Below, in pieces: positions 1 to 13,900 of a DNA stretch of 64,000 bases. Position numbers and translations under genes: made by a program. This stretch comes from Blasia pusilla (Eukaryota > Marchantiophyta > Marchantiopsida > Blasiales): assembly GCA_050084515.1 (NCBI GenBank), contig CM114271.1, forward strand, positions 41,416,001 to 41,480,000, written 5' to 3'. A model generated the notes under the pieces. The model had not been told where the DNA came from. It searched no databases and saw only the letters and a program-made list of their open reading frames with translations. Each line of letters starts with the position of its first letter. Positions within the stretch are counted from its first letter, which is position 1.

Positions 1-1690
1 AACAAAACTTTCTTAACGACCAGGTCTGTGGTCCACAAGAAACATCCCAACTCCACCTGAATGTACCTCTACATACTCGCCACATATGTGGTAAGTCTCT
101 CCTCTCGAGAGATGTTCTCTTGCAATTTCCAGTGTACTATTGTCCTCTAAGTGCGCAAACAAGATAGGTGTACCACCTTCACCCAAGTTGGAGGGAATTG
201 ACGATTTGCTCCCCACGCCCGTGACCCTATGTAACATTGCCGAGTTGATGGGACCAAACTACACCCTTCCTAAACTGCTGCAGAAGAACACCAAGAACCC
301 AAAGGTCAAAATAGCCGCATGTGTAACCGTGGCCAAATGTTTTGGACAGATCAAAGCCTTAGATGTACTTCCCATCACTTTATCACCTGCCACCCATACG
401 CAACTATCCTCCCAACCTTGCTTGCCTTCACTACTCGTAATGTACCTGTGGAACCCTTCAAGGTAGTAAGACTTCTTACCGGTCCTCCAGATTTCGCCTA
501 CAATCCATTTCCTTTAACAGGCCTACAGGAGGTCGCTTATTCCCTAGAGGGCTGCCTATGCAATTATCTCTGTCCTAAGTGCACCCACTATTCTAAAGAT
601 ATGGAATGAGAACAAATTCGGTATGTGTTCTACACAGTACAACATCGCTCTAGAAGACCAACGACAGTCTAAGAAATGAAGTGAGTCCCACGATATTCAC
701 CATTCTCCTCCACAAACGCATGTGGAGGAGATTTGTGAATCAGCAATCAGTGAATACCGAGGGCAACTAAACAAAACAAGTGGCCCTTCGGTATACGCTT
801 TAAAACGTCATAGAATTTCTTCGTAAAATGGGAAAGTCAAGCGGTATCGTCCACTCAAATACCAATAAAATTGAGCATCCAGATACCCAGGAACATCAAA
901 CTACGGACCACAGAACTTTGCAAATTGTTTCATTTGCCAATCTTTATCCTACCACTAACGGTGCCATTGTCGACCTTAAGTTCTCTCTCCTAAGAATCTG
1001 TCGAAGTTCAAACATAACAGAAAGCCAAAACTGTTTGTACAGTTTGCTTTCTTAATTACGTGAAAAGCGGAATTTTGAATTCTTTCGGCATTTTTCTTGT
1101 TCATAATACTATTCCCATGAAATCAAACAGAAAGGGAGTCTTGAGACATTTTGGATGACCAGCCAAAATTTCACGATTACTTCATGAGCACATTTAGGAA
1201 ATAAGAGTTCGAACTGCCTACATCTCCGAATCAAGCGTGAAAACGCAGTCTGTACTGCACTCCCAAGATCCAAAAATGAAAATACAGACGATCCAACAAC
1301 TTCCACAATAGACAACCAGTCGAAAGTCAAATGCATGATCTTCCCAGTCTTTCCAAATGGCGACATAGATCACTGTAAAGGGCTACCCAGCTACCCATAA
1401 TTACATCAACCCACTAGAAAAAAAGAGCTCAAGCCTTGAAAAAATACTTCAACATCACCGGAACTTTCAGGTATAGAAACATGGAGTATAGAGACGGTCC
1501 AACCTATACCAGAAAGTGTAGTATCAATTTTGTAAACCTCATGACTAGCCCAATCACTGCGTGTCATGAACCAAAACAACCTACAACTTCTGTGGGAAGT
1601 GAACATAAAAAGAAAAGAAAGGATCTGTATAGAACTAGGGCCGACGTGGAACTACTCCTTTATTTGGTCCCACCCAACCGATGATACTCA
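1..1690. other. Region without a supportable gene
   Basis: This is the 3' flank of the ankyrin-BTB gene. Only short open frames are present on both strands, and I recognise no domain in any of them. One minus-strand frame at 13-237 looks protein-like (acidic and hydrophobic blocks ending near the window edge) and could be the last exon of a gene that continues outside the window, but nothing identifies it. Confidence 0.4.
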
Positions 1691-1691
1691 T

Positions 1692-4659
1692 TCAATGGGT
1701 ATTTCTTTGAGATTGATACAATTGTTGTGGGGCATCATTGATATCTGAAAAGCCTCTCGTCAGGAAACTGTGACCACTTTGCCTCTCCGTCATCACATCT
1801 TTTATCGATTGAGCAGTCTTCAGAGCAAGCATGTCTGAATCAGATTCTACTGCCGCAGTGAGCAGCTTGATCCAATTGTCTGTCACACACATACAGAGAA
1901 ACACTTCTGAGGTGAGGCCAAATTCTAATCTCCGGCTCCTCCTTACCTCACAATGCAAGCCTTTTCCATCATGGGGAAGATTGATCTGACTACATAAGAC
2001 ACTTCCGATCATGAGTCTGTCGACATATATGACGCAGATCCTAATCAGTACACATTTCCGGTCGTAAGATCTGAGACGGATAGAGGGAAGAATTTACCTT
2101 GGTTCGGCACGATATGCGCTTCACAAAGATGTTTGAGTGAGTCCACGCCATACTGCAAGTATAGGTTAAGTCAGCACATGGAGAATCTTAGTGAAGCTGA
2201 AATCTATCAATTGGCTACCCTGACCAACCTGCCTCCCTGGAAGCAGGTGGCGTTATGATTTCAACCATATCTTCAATGGAAGTTACTGGGAATGCTACAA
2301 AGGAGAAACAACGTGACGGGAAGACAACAGTGAGGGGACAAAACCTTGTGTGCTGTAACAAATAGGTCTATTCCTCGCCTTTGCACAAACGCATCGTCCA
2401 CTTTGCCAACGTACAGATAATGCACCAACTCCTTGGCCACATTAAATGACGCATCTTTGATCTCCACTCTACTGGCGTTATCAAAGTTCAACTTGAAGAC
2501 CTGTGACAATAACACATTAGTTGTACGCAAGGCCTACTATCTTGGAGGATCAATGCATTGCGAAATCTGGGAAATCAGTGCGTGTTATCACTCAGAAAAT
2601 AAAGTCGTCTTTCGGTACTGTTGAACCGAGGCGAAGCACATAGAAATTCTTCTGCTGAACTTTTCAACCTGATCCACTCAAGTGGATTCAATGAAGAATT
2701 GTAGAAGCACCTTTGAGGACCCAGTCACTAGTAACTTCAAAGCAACAATATCCTTGCCCTCTGCAACCAGTTCAACTGTCTCATGCTTTCCACTTTTGTA
2801 CACTGCTTCCCAATTCCGTTGAACAACCTCAGAAACTGAATGTGGATGTATGGTAGGTACTTTGACGCCCTTCTCGACCAGCTGTTTGACTGTCGCTTCA
2901 CTCAAAACTTCCAGCATGGCATCCCAATGACGGTATTCCCATCCTACAGAACAAGACCCATAAAGCTTTAGCTGTGGTTGGACCAGAGTGAATGTGTCTC
3001 CATTAAACATGAAAGGATACGAAAAGGAGTACCAATGAGCATTGATTTACCTTTCAGATACAGGGCGGATTTCAGCTCCAGAGCAATTAATAAAGGAGTT
3101 TTATGGTCAAAAACTATTTTTTTTGTCTCTGGAAAGGTCCCATCAGCAGACTTGAGGTCATGACGTACAATTGACATCTTGTGAGCTAAAGGTGTTGGCG
3201 CGGCTTTGATGCTGATATTTGCACCATACTCCAACAGAGTGGTGACTACATCCACATGACGCCCAACCTCGTACTTGTACACAGCCAAAATCAATGCGGT
3301 GACTCCCTGCTTCAGCAAGACACATATAAGCACTTGCCCTCAAAAGTTTTACTCATTCGGCCGCGGAGATGACTTTTTCACTTCCAATAGAATTCAAGAT
3401 CGATCCGAGTCAAAATAAACAATCCCGCTAGAATGTCACTGACGCTAGCCCCGGATGACCCTGCTGAAGGACAAAGAATGGATGCATCAATCTCGGCTGC
3501 TGACAAGTCCAAACATCATTCTTTTGTACGATGCAGAGCGCAAACTGATAAAATGTCCACACGCAATGGAGTGTTTATTCCATCCTTTGCGACATTCAAG
3601 GTCCACGCACCATCAGCGTGCCCGAAATTACAACATCTCTATCCCTTAAACAGAAATAGTCACACCTGTTACAGAAGATACCAACCCCATTATCTCGCCC
3701 CCTTGCACAGCCTGTGATTCTACTCTGGCAGAGATAACCACTTAGATTCGCAACTTGCGACACTCTCTGAGTAGAGATCGCAGCTCAAAGGGAACGCCCT
3801 CGAGAGAAAACGACAAAAAGGAATTATGGACTTCTGCATAACCAGATTCCAAGCCTTTGCCACAGTGCCACACCGGCGTCCCCCACCCGGTGACTCTCCT
3901 GGCACCACAAAGACATCGCTTCCTAATTAAGAAACAACATCCAAACCATTCCCGATTCAGCCTCTGAAGCTGCTTTACCACCGATAAAGCTGAAATTACG
4001 ATCCTTAAAGCTGGAATGACTGAAACACTAAAAGGTTTTTTCAACCCGGGCAGTTGTGGCCTTGGATCTCGTTGCCTCTTGGAGACTCCTTTGTTTCTTC
4101 TTTGATGGATTCTCCATCTCCTTTTTATCCATGGTGCCTTTTCCGTGGAACACCCAATAAATCCAGCACTCCAAAGTACAAACGCCTCCTCACTTAAGCA
4201 CACAAACAAATTATAAGGAGCCGGAAGCCGAATCGGCTTCCGATTACGGTCCCTTGCAAGTTTACCCCAGCGGTGCCACCGAAGCCCACAAAGAAGCCCT
4301 CACTCCAATCGGCATCTTCGAAACCAAAAAAAAAGACTCAGTTCCCATCTCACCTCCTAGTCCGGATGGACATCCAGGATCCGATCCCGGATCCTGGATC
4401 CACATCGTAGTTCGGAATAGAGAAGGAAACGACTGAACCTCTCACTACCACATTTCTACTGCGAATTCCGTACCTCATCGTTGTAAGCATTGACGTCGAT
4501 ACTTTTCCGATTCTTGAGAAACGCGTTCAACAAACGTACATTCCCGTCCTGCACGGATCGGAAAAACGAGGCCTGATCCATATTCTCCGTCTGAACACCT
4601 GCATCCCTTCCCAATCCCACGCTCTCAACTCCTGCGTTAATCTGTTCCATTGTATTCAC
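1692..4659 (-). CDS. Ankyrin-repeat and BTB/POZ domain protein, six exons
   Basis: Six minus-strand exons join in frame into about 357 codons: 4659-4474, 3306-3051, 2943-2711, 2500-2345, 2152-2098 and 1879-1692, all with GT donors and AG acceptors. Exon 1 opens the ankyrin part (ASFFRSVQDGNVRLLNAFLK). Exon 2 holds the next repeat (VTTLLEYGANI). The end of exon 3 (GKDIVALKLLVTGSSK) and exon 4 (VFKLNFDN, then EIKDASFNVAKELVHYLYVG) form the BTB fold, and exon 5 continues the helix after it (YGVDSLKHLCEAHIVP). The C-terminal helical part reads TAQSIKDVMTERQSGHSFLT. BTB proteins usually act as dimers and often as adaptors for cullin-3 ubiquitin ligases; that role is inferred from the family. The first ATG at 4659 is used; a second lies at 4650. 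No stop or frameshift breaks the spliced frame, so the gene looks intact. Intron 1 is the longest, at 1,167 bp. Confidence 0.75.
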
Positions 4660-5665
4660 AACTTTCTCCTCGTCGCATGCAATTTATCTCCCAGCCGCAC
4701 AACTTCCAGTGCCTCTTTCGTCACGTCTGTATTCACTTCCCACAACCGATTCGAACTCCTGAACTTAAATATCGCACTGGAAATTTGTTGTCTACGAAAT
4801 CGATTTTCAAAAACCGAGTCCTCGAATGTATGCGCTACCATGATCTTCGAGCCGAGTCCATTTTCCTTCCTCCCTGCTCTGCTGAGTCACTCGCCACTCG
4901 CCGGAGCCGGCGTGAGTCGATTCCAGACTGCATGGCATCTGGAGTCAGTGGGCCCATAAGGGGGCTGGTGTGAGCGTATGGGGGGGCTGTAGATAACGCT
5001 CTTCGCCTCGCTTTTCCCGGCGATTCCCAGGTTCTGTTTGGTGCATTAACCGACCAAAACACGGATCGGAAACATCCACTCCGCCTTCTCCCCAATCTCA
5101 GGACGCTTGTACTCGACTCGAGCACCCACATGAATATGCTTTACTCCACCTGCGAGTCCAAGTCAATGATCGGGGAGATCCGGGGTTACCGGATCTGAGA
5201 ATTTCCGATTAATTTTAAAGCTGCCTACGAAAAACCGGTTGGATTTGAGGACACTCTTTGTATTTCGTATCTGAAAACCGATTCAAAAACCGGGATTTCC
5301 GTTTCCGATTTATCATTCCCGGTAATGTACCGGGTCCCACGAAAAATCTCCCCGAACCATGGTCCAAGTTTGGCGATGGGGACCATCTCGCAATGCCCGG
5401 TTGCCCCGGGGGCCCGTTCTAGCTGAACGGGACATGACAGCGTCCAGAAGTGAACGGTCAGCTCTGGGTTGGACGGCAGAGGAGAGCTACGGGAGTCCCG
5501 GGACGTCCAAAATGTCCCGCCCAAGGCTCTTCGGGCTCCGAACTCAATTCGCGAGGGAGTAGGTCCCACCCTGATTTCGGGACGGGAAATGTTGGAATGG
5601 CCGGTGCCGCTTCAGATGGGTTTCTCCTCTACCCCTTGTTGACACGGCCTGTTATTTTAATGGTT
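4660..5665 (-). promoter_or_regulatory. GC-rich upstream region of the ankyrin-BTB gene
   Basis: This stretch is clearly richer in G, C and CpG than the DNA to its right, and composition drops sharply to AT-rich at about 5,665. It lies directly upstream of the minus-strand start at 4659, so it probably holds the 5' UTR and promoter. I found no convincing TATA box. Open frames inside it on both strands look like composition-driven shadows. Confidence 0.4.
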
Positions 5666-8230
5666 TGATTTCGAGAATATCTTCTATTTAAAAAGTAGTT
5701 TAAATCTTCAATACTAGTAATTATTTTTAATTTAGTAACTCGGGGTGAGGTGATGATGTGAAATTCGATCACCCACCATAAAGAAATTTTAATATTTTTT
5801 TAAAAAAATAAAAAAATCTTTTATATTACATCTAACTTGGTTCAAGAAAATTTCTCATAGATTTTCCATTATTAATTTTGAAAAACTAATTTTTCCTATT
5901 TCCAATCCTCATCTTTCAATAAATAAAATAAAATCACTTATTTTGATTTTTTCTCTCAAAAGAGGGATTAAATTTTTCCCCCAATCTAACTTGAAAGAAA
6001 AAATCAAATAGAAACCAATTTTATTCCTTTATTTTGAAGAGTAATTCTTGTCCCATTAGGGTCCTATTAACCTTTTCATTTTTTCCCAAAAGAAATTTTA
6101 ATTTCCCCTCAAAACTAAACTTTAAATTTTGTTTGCATGAACCTTGAAAAACTAATATGAAATTTTCAATTGAGGAAAGATTTTTTTTTAAATGAAAGAA
6201 ACTCTAGAAGATATCATCGGGAAGATATTTGAATTTGAGTTAATTAGAAATAATTAATTATCACGAAAACCTTGCCCATTCTTTTTTTCTGCCTAGTATA
6301 GGGTAAAATTTAAAAAGTTTATGAATTCATGGACAAGTTTGATAGGGGTCTTCAAAATTTCTCAATTAGTATAAAAATTCACTCATTTTAATCCAAACTT
6401 TGTCTCAAAATATTCTTAAGAAATCCCTCACAATTAAAGCTTGGAAAGGAGATTAAAGGACATCTGTCTGAAGTAATATGTAATTTCCCTTCCAAAATTA
6501 ACTTGAAATTGAAAGAGTTTTTATCCTAAATTTTGAAATAATATTTTGATTTATAAAATTTTAAAATAAACTAATGATGAAAAAGAGGTAAATTTGTTTC
6601 TGGGATTCTATTTTTTAATTTAAATTTACCTTAAAACCAAAAACATATGTAAAACCTCTTTTCTATCTTAGCCTAGTATATGGAAAATTATTGAGTATTT
6701 GAGCTCCCCGTATTGCCACGCTTCACACGTGGCGTTTTGGTTTTGGGGAGCTTCTTCGCACTATGATTTTGCAGAGAATAAATTTTTCATGAAAAATTTA
6801 GGACGAGGAAAAAACCTTTTTGATGTTCATTTAGCATTTTTAATTCAAATTATTACTAGAGGATTGATGTGTATACAAAATGGACACTTATTACATAATA
6901 AGGTAAAAATATCTTTGAATAAAATATATTAGTATGGTGTCCATATGATGCACATATGACAGATTTCCCCATAATTAAATTATTTTTAAATTACACCTGA
7001 TAATTATAGAAGGGTCTAGTGTAAAAATTGACGACCCTTAAAAGGACAGGTGTTCATAGGAGGATTTCCTCTAATCTCATCCTCTTTTAATTATACAAAT
7101 TAGTGGGACACATTCGGTGGGAATGAAAAAACCCAACATATGGAGAATATAATATGAAGACATTGAATTCACATTAAAATGAAATAAATTTCCAAAAAAG
7201 TAAAGAAAAAATAGTAGACATAAATTTGTACTTAAACATTTTTAAAAAATGATTAATAAAAAAATTTAATCCTATTTTTTCCTTATTTCTTTGGGACAAA
7301 TAAGCTATTGCTTCTATTCCAACCCACCTCTCAATTAAAAATTAAAATATAAAATAACTCATTTTTATCCAAATTATTTTCCAAAACATAGTTTAAATTT
7401 TCTTCCTAACCAAGCTTGAAAATTAAAAATAAATTTTTAAGAGGAAATTATCATCCTCTAGAAGAATAATTAATTTTCCACAATTATGTGATTATTGTGT
7501 CTATTTTTCCCAAAATAATTGGTAATTTCCCTTCCAAGCTATATTTGAAAATTTTAAAAAAATTTGCATAAATATTTTCAAAATGAAATAATCTTGTAGA
7601 ATGGAAAAATATTTCAAACATGAAGGAGACTTTAAAATTTTTCATGATGATTGAAATTTTTCTAAAATCTTAAGAAAATTTAAACTATATAATTACTAAA
7701 ACCTCTTTCCCATTCTATTTTCAACCTAGCATAGGGTAATTATTTTTTTTAATTCAAGAGAAATGAATGGCTTCATATATGACATTCATTCAAGTCTCTC
7801 AAACACAACTAATGCAAATAATAATATGACCAATTCACACTCCCTACATTTTGCAGGCGTCACACTAGTAGTACATATTTATTAATATAGTAAGAATACA
7901 ACTTAATATTGTCAAGGCTACTCTATGCTTTTTTTCTAAAGACTCGATCATAATCAAACTCGTCGGATATACAAACTCCCATATTTGGTATTCACATGAA
8001 CTAAGAAAATTTAATCTAGTATAGTCAACTAAGCAAGCTTATCTTAACTAAGGCTAGTTAACCACATTTAGTATAGTTTTAGATTATGACTAGGATTAGG
8101 GTTGCTTGCAAATATCCTATATAATTGATAAGAGCATCATCGTCCAATTATTCTCTCAGTGCTAAAATTTATTGTCCGATATATGTATGTGTGAGAGTCG
8201 TATTCCATCAGTCATGTTTGTTTAACAATT
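5666..8230. other. AT-rich gene-free DNA
   Basis: This is strongly A/T-rich sequence with many homopolymer runs. No open frame has recognisable protein similarity. It may include the left LTR of the copia remnant that follows: a TATATAA-like box is near 8118 and the presumed LTR end is near 8230. The left limit of that LTR cannot be drawn. Confidence 0.5.
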
Positions 8231-10460
8231 TTCTACATGATATCCAAATTATAGGAGAACATCCATAGAAGTTCTTGGTGTATAAGGAGATAAGAGAGAT
8301 AAAAGATAACACAATTTAAGGTGGAGTTGTGATGGAGATGAAACTTGGAGGCATTTTTTAGGGATTTCCTAGTCAATTCAGCAATCTACATCGTCTTGTA
8401 GAGCTCATCAAGAACTTCCAATAGATCCAAAATCATTTGGTTCTGACATTCTAAGCTCCCGCCATAGCAATTTCATGGAAGGAAAATGCAATTATCGAAG
8501 GAAAGTTGTGCAATTTGCTAATTTTAACTAGTTCTTTCATAAAAATAGTCCATTTTGGAAATTTTCACATCCATGTTTGTATAGCAATGGTCAATGCCTC
8601 AATTGGACTAGCGTGTAGCTTGAAATTACGATTTGTAAGAAAAAAACGTTCTTGATGGACTATTCATCAAGAGCAATGACACGAAAGAAGATAGATAAGC
8701 ACAATTATAATGTCTAGAAGTTTCACATGAAACAATTTCTTATGGATAAAATAAATATGGAGGTTTATTGCAAATGATGACGCAAAGCTTGAAGATGACG
8801 AAAAACACTTCAATGTTTGCGTCTGGAACAAACGTGTTGATTTTCCGAAGGATGCATATGATGCATTGGAGAAGCTATTCCAAACATCTACAAATGCAAG
8901 AAAGTTTCAATAGAAACTACAATTGAATAAAGTGAGGAAGGATTATAAAACATCGATGATTATGTTTTGAGTGTAAGACATATTATTGATTAATTTAATA
9001 ATATTGGAATGATTGTAGAAGATGATGATCTGATTTTGTTCATTCTTGAAGGCCTTCCAAAAGATTATAAGTTTTTTTTACCTCTATATTTTTTAGAGAG
9101 AAATAGCCAACCTTTCAAGAGCTAGTCCCGCTATTTATTAGTGAGGATATGGGCCAAATCGGCAACAATAGCTCGCCTAGTGTGCAAGAAAGCTCTATTT
9201 GCAAATAACATAGTAAAAAGAGGCAAGCATCATGGTAGAAGCTTCGATCTCTCTGGTTGTAGTAAATATCAAACATATGGAGAAAGTGACACTCAACATT
9301 ACTTCATTCAATCAAGTATGAACTAATATTAAACACAATAATAAAGTAGTGAATATGGAAACCGTTGGAATCGAAGTCAATAACAAAAGATCCTTGGATC
9401 TTGCAATTACTATGAAATGAAAGATCATTATGCAATTTTTTACTTCAAAAAGAAGGTAGACATGGGAATGGGAATCTTACAAAAACAAAACTATGTGGAA
9501 TAATAATATCAAGTGTAGTATCAAGAGCAACAACATTCACAAATTGAGCATCTCTTGATCGTATCTTATTATATGGAAGCAGTGATCAAGAAAGACTTTA
9601 TAGGAGGTAAATATATTGACTTTAGTGTGTCAAATCATATGCCTTCATAAGCTAAATAGTTTAGTACAATAGAACATGTGAAAGATCTTACAATAGTGCT
9701 CTTAGGAGATTATACGTAACATCGTATCACGTATATCGATAAAATTCTAAAAGCATCAAATCATCTTTGTGCTATTGAAAATATTCTATATATTTGTATC
9801 CTTGCAAGAAATTTGATCTATATAGGACAGATAGTAGAATAGGATTATTATATAAAGTTCAACACATATGGTTGCTTCACTGAAATAATATATAACTAGA
9901 CTATTATAACCAAAGAAACAAGATTTGGAAGAAGGTTGAAATTAGTTGTTTTGTATCAAAGATTCAATCGTCAATGTAAAGTTAAACTAGCCAACGAGTC
10001 ATATATCTCAATGAGTGGCATCAGAGATAAGACGATAAAAGATTCAAAGATTATAGAATCTTTTATCATCTAGTCTAGTAATATGACTTCCTAAATTATC
10101 GAGTCCTAGTGTATTAGAGGTATGTCCTACTTGCGAGTTTGAAATATAAGTTAGATTTATATTTCCAAGATATTCACAATGATTGATGGACACCATCATA
10201 ACATAGCCTTAATGGTTGCTAGTACTTTCTTTCATTTATTTATGTCTGTATATATGAAAAAATATTACTTAAATATATTCTCAATGTTCCAAACATTCAA
10301 ATTATAGTAGAGATTATGCAACACATTCTTAGATTGCATTATGATAGAATATTTCTCAAGGAATTTGATGATTACTTACTGAAAATGGGATCCAATGACA
10401 AGTCACTTGCCATTATACTCCACAACAAAATGGAATGGCTAAGCAGAATAAAGGAGAGTC
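8230..10460 (+). mobile_element. Highly decayed Ty1/copia-like retrotransposon
   Basis: Fragments appear in copia order on the plus strand. At about 8231-8260 a degraded initiator-Met tRNA primer-binding site (tgatatccaa, compare TGGTATCAGA) follows a CA-ended stretch. A gag block at about 8950-9070 reads DDYVLSVRHIID and then DDLILFILEGLPKDYK. At about 9400-9450 lies a degraded CCHC knuckle in which the second and fourth cysteines are tyrosine (CNYYEMKDHYAIFY). At 10,409-10,455 is the integrase signature HYTPQQNGMAKQNK. Stops and frameshifts are everywhere, so this is an old dead copy. No reverse transcriptase or right LTR was found, and the 3' half is probably lost. Confidence 0.7.
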
Positions 10461-10706
10461 ACCAATGTTTATCTTTTGGGTTATAAGAACATATATTTCC
10501 TTGTCAATTATACACATTTAGTTGGTGTACACATTATTATTTATAACATAATGATGGGTAGTATTTCGTAATTTTAATTTGATAAATACATAGTTGTGAG
10601 TATAATTAGTCATAATAAATTCAAAATTATTGTTCTCCAATTAGCTAGGATATTTACTTGGGATTCTAATAGAAATGGGGTTTTTCAACAGTTTGTAGAT
10701 TTACTT

Positions 10707-10975
10707 CACTACGGCAAAAAATGACTTCAAATCCATAAATTCATTGCTATAAAATTTCTATTCCTTGTCCATGTCCCCAACACATGATCGTTTATAGAAA
10801 TTTGGTTGTCATAATCCCGTGGAAACACATTTCGCAAACCAACAAAACTAAAAAAACCATTATGGTGGGATCAGATTGGATGGGAGCACAAGCATACCAA
10901 TGACATTGAGGGCAAATGCAAAATACAAACCAACAGATTGTAGGTTTAAGAATTACCCCCCTCCCTATTGTAGTG
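10707..10975. mobile_element. Possible short CACTA/MITE-like element
   Basis: A 269-bp segment begins CACTAC and ends GTAGTG, and the inverted match extends outward (CTTCACTAC / GTAGTGAAG). The flanking triplets are not a direct repeat, as a true CACTA insertion would require. The subterminal sequence shows no clear inverted repeats. It could be chance. Confidence 0.2.
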
Positions 10976-13900
10976 AAGGTTGAAGGTAAGTCATTTAATT
11001 CTCATATGATTTTTTTGTATATATAATTTAAGATATGGATAGGAATAGGGTTTAGAATTTGAGGGAAGCAAGGCCTATGGGTGGATCGAGAAATGGAAAC
11101 CACCTCCTCTTTTATGGAAAACATGTGTTTTTTGCCTCATGTCCATAATCCGGACTTTAGTTTGGTCTCATAACTCTCTTTTGATTGTCGCTTGCTCTCT
11201 CAACTTTCAAACCACCTTGTTATGTCACTTCGACGAACCAACAAAAACCTTGATAAGCCTCTCTATCACATTTTTGGCATGGTTGCTTTGAGGAAGTCAT
11301 CTTGGATAGGTTAAATCTTTGCTTTTTGATATGAATTTGGTTGTCGCTCTAGTTAGGCTTTGTTGTTTCCGCTCTTGTTGCTAATTCCTATTCATTGTTA
11401 TTGTCGCATAACATATTTGATTTGAATCTCCAACTCTGAGACTCTAAGTGCTGCTTACTCAAAATTTGTTGCCTACGAATTATCCCTATTACTCTTATCT
11501 TATCATTGCAACTCCGTCGTCTTTGTGCTTTGCATATTCAGACTTTTATTATTGTGTTCTTGTTTTGTTTTGTTTTTCTGGAGATTTCCCAGCTTTATGC
11601 CACATAGGTACTTGGTCATTCTTTTACCCTCTCTATCTTATTTTTCGTCTTTCTCCCAAGGGTTATTATTACAATTGGCCATGGTAGAGAAATAATTTAT
11701 CCCTATTATTTTCCCGATCTTCGTATTTTTCAAATATCTCCGATTTTAAGATCAATTTTATTTTCATACTTATCATATAGCTATTGATTATTATCCACAT
11801 TCAATGCATCCAAATTTTAGGAATGGCCAAGATATAGATAATGATCAATAAGTTATTAGATAAGGAGCTTAATAAGGAAAAATCATAGTTTACCACTTAG
11901 TCGAAATAATTTGTATTATTATTGGAGAATGCCTCTTTATTTGAAGATCACTTCTCTTTTTTATAATTGTCCCTTTTAGCCAATATAATTGCTCGTTGTC
12001 TAGTCCAATAGGATTGTTCGAATTCAATTGTACACTTATGATGGATAGTTCAAAATTATACATGCGTACATTGCAATCTTGTATTAGGAAGTAGTATTCC
12101 TATACTTAAGAAAAAATATGTAGAATGAAATGATACATGGTAACTAATTTATAAGTGGGTACACTTCAATTTTGTCATTGAGATTTTTTCGGATAATTTT
12201 ATAGAAAATAAAATTTAAGGGTGTTTTTGCCATAGATGGATCAATAGAATGAAATTTGTTGATCTTCACCAATCATGCCAAGTCTAACGAGCATATCAAG
12301 CTCGCTTGGACTACGAATGGAGGTACAGAATTCGTGACCAAGATCATTGCCACAACAATTTGTGCTTGTGAGGTAGATTTTTTTAACATTACTTAAGTGT
12401 GCATACTTCATTACAAAGGAGGCCATACTATTCTTGAACTTCCATAATCTTTCTAATTTTTTTCTTTTTACGAATGCACCTATCACTATGGATCAATATT
12501 AAGATATAAAGAATTGTAGTGAGACGTCTTCTAATTCTAGCCAAGTTTTTTCTCAAAATTAATTGTGGTATAGTTCAAACATCTCTATTGAAAGAAAATA
12601 AAATTCGAATAAATCATTGAAATACACATAGGCCTATTCTATCCGTACCCTCGTAGTAGAGCTTCGATGGAACTTGATCACGGAGAAAACTCGACACATG
12701 AGAATACTCTACTATTGTAGTTCCCATCTATTTTATTAGTTAAGAAACTAGAGTTTTTGACTTATTTTATTTTATTCTAGTAATAGAAAAAATGATTTGG
12801 TCATTATATTAATCTTATATTCCATAAACCATCTACGTCATATTATTATGACTCCTTTGATATCTAAGCTAGGACCATCAATCTAGGCTTCTCCTTCTAT
12901 AATAGACATATAGATTAATGATACACAATTAAAAGTGTATCTTGAATATCAAATATCCCCTCTTTAGAATTATGATTGACATTTCTCTTTATGTATTTGC
13001 AATAAGACATTTAGTTGAGTTCGTTAGCCTTATAAAATAAGTTCAAACAAAAAGTTTTTTATAGGATTTCTTCATTACGAATGTGCATTCTATATCGCCA
13101 TTTTTGAAGGATTTTCATAGTTTATTAAACATGGAGATGTTTTCTATGGTAATTAGCTTTGCAATAGAAGGTGTCTTTACAATAACATTACGTCATATTT
13201 CAAAACCTTCACACATAAAAAAACAGGGTGGAGTTGCTTATCCTTTCAATGCATTGTGTTGTGGAGAGAATGAATATGACCATTTTAACAATTGCCACAA
13301 CATTTTATTGTAAGAAAATTTGACTCTATCTGCAACATTGTAACATCAAATCAAAAAGTTATTCTAGCAACTTTGTGAGCAAAGTTGAATAACTCTCCAT
13401 GATTTCGGAAGAGATATTATAAGATATGGAAGTTATCACATTGGCAAGAAATGTACAATTTGTTTGATTTGCTTATATTTATCTCGAGGTACTTAAGGGA
13501 TAATATATACCCCTTCATAAGATGATGGGAATAATCAAATTTTAGTTAAATAGCTTATATATTTTGCAATAGTCTAGTTATGGATTGTACATTTTGGCTT
13601 ATATTATTTTGACATATGCTTTAAAAGTTATTTAAAATACTATAGAAGAAATGTGTTGACATTATCACTATTGGTAGTTTGATCAATTTGAAATTTCTTA
13701 TATTACCATAAATTTTGATCTGAAAACTCATGATTTGAATGCATAAAAATTCTCTATAGATACAAGTTATCATATTTTCTAGATTGTGTGGTAATTATCT
13801 TAATATTTACAATCTCACATAAGATTATACATCTACATTCTCAAATTAGGGGTAAGAAAGTTTATTGTATACATATGTTGATGGATTGCATAACAAGGGA

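Noticed and set aside
3742-4209. 155-codon minus-strand open frame
   Set aside because: It lies wholly within intron 1 of the ankyrin-BTB gene, whose exons 1 and 2 join cleanly in phase without it. No recognised domain.
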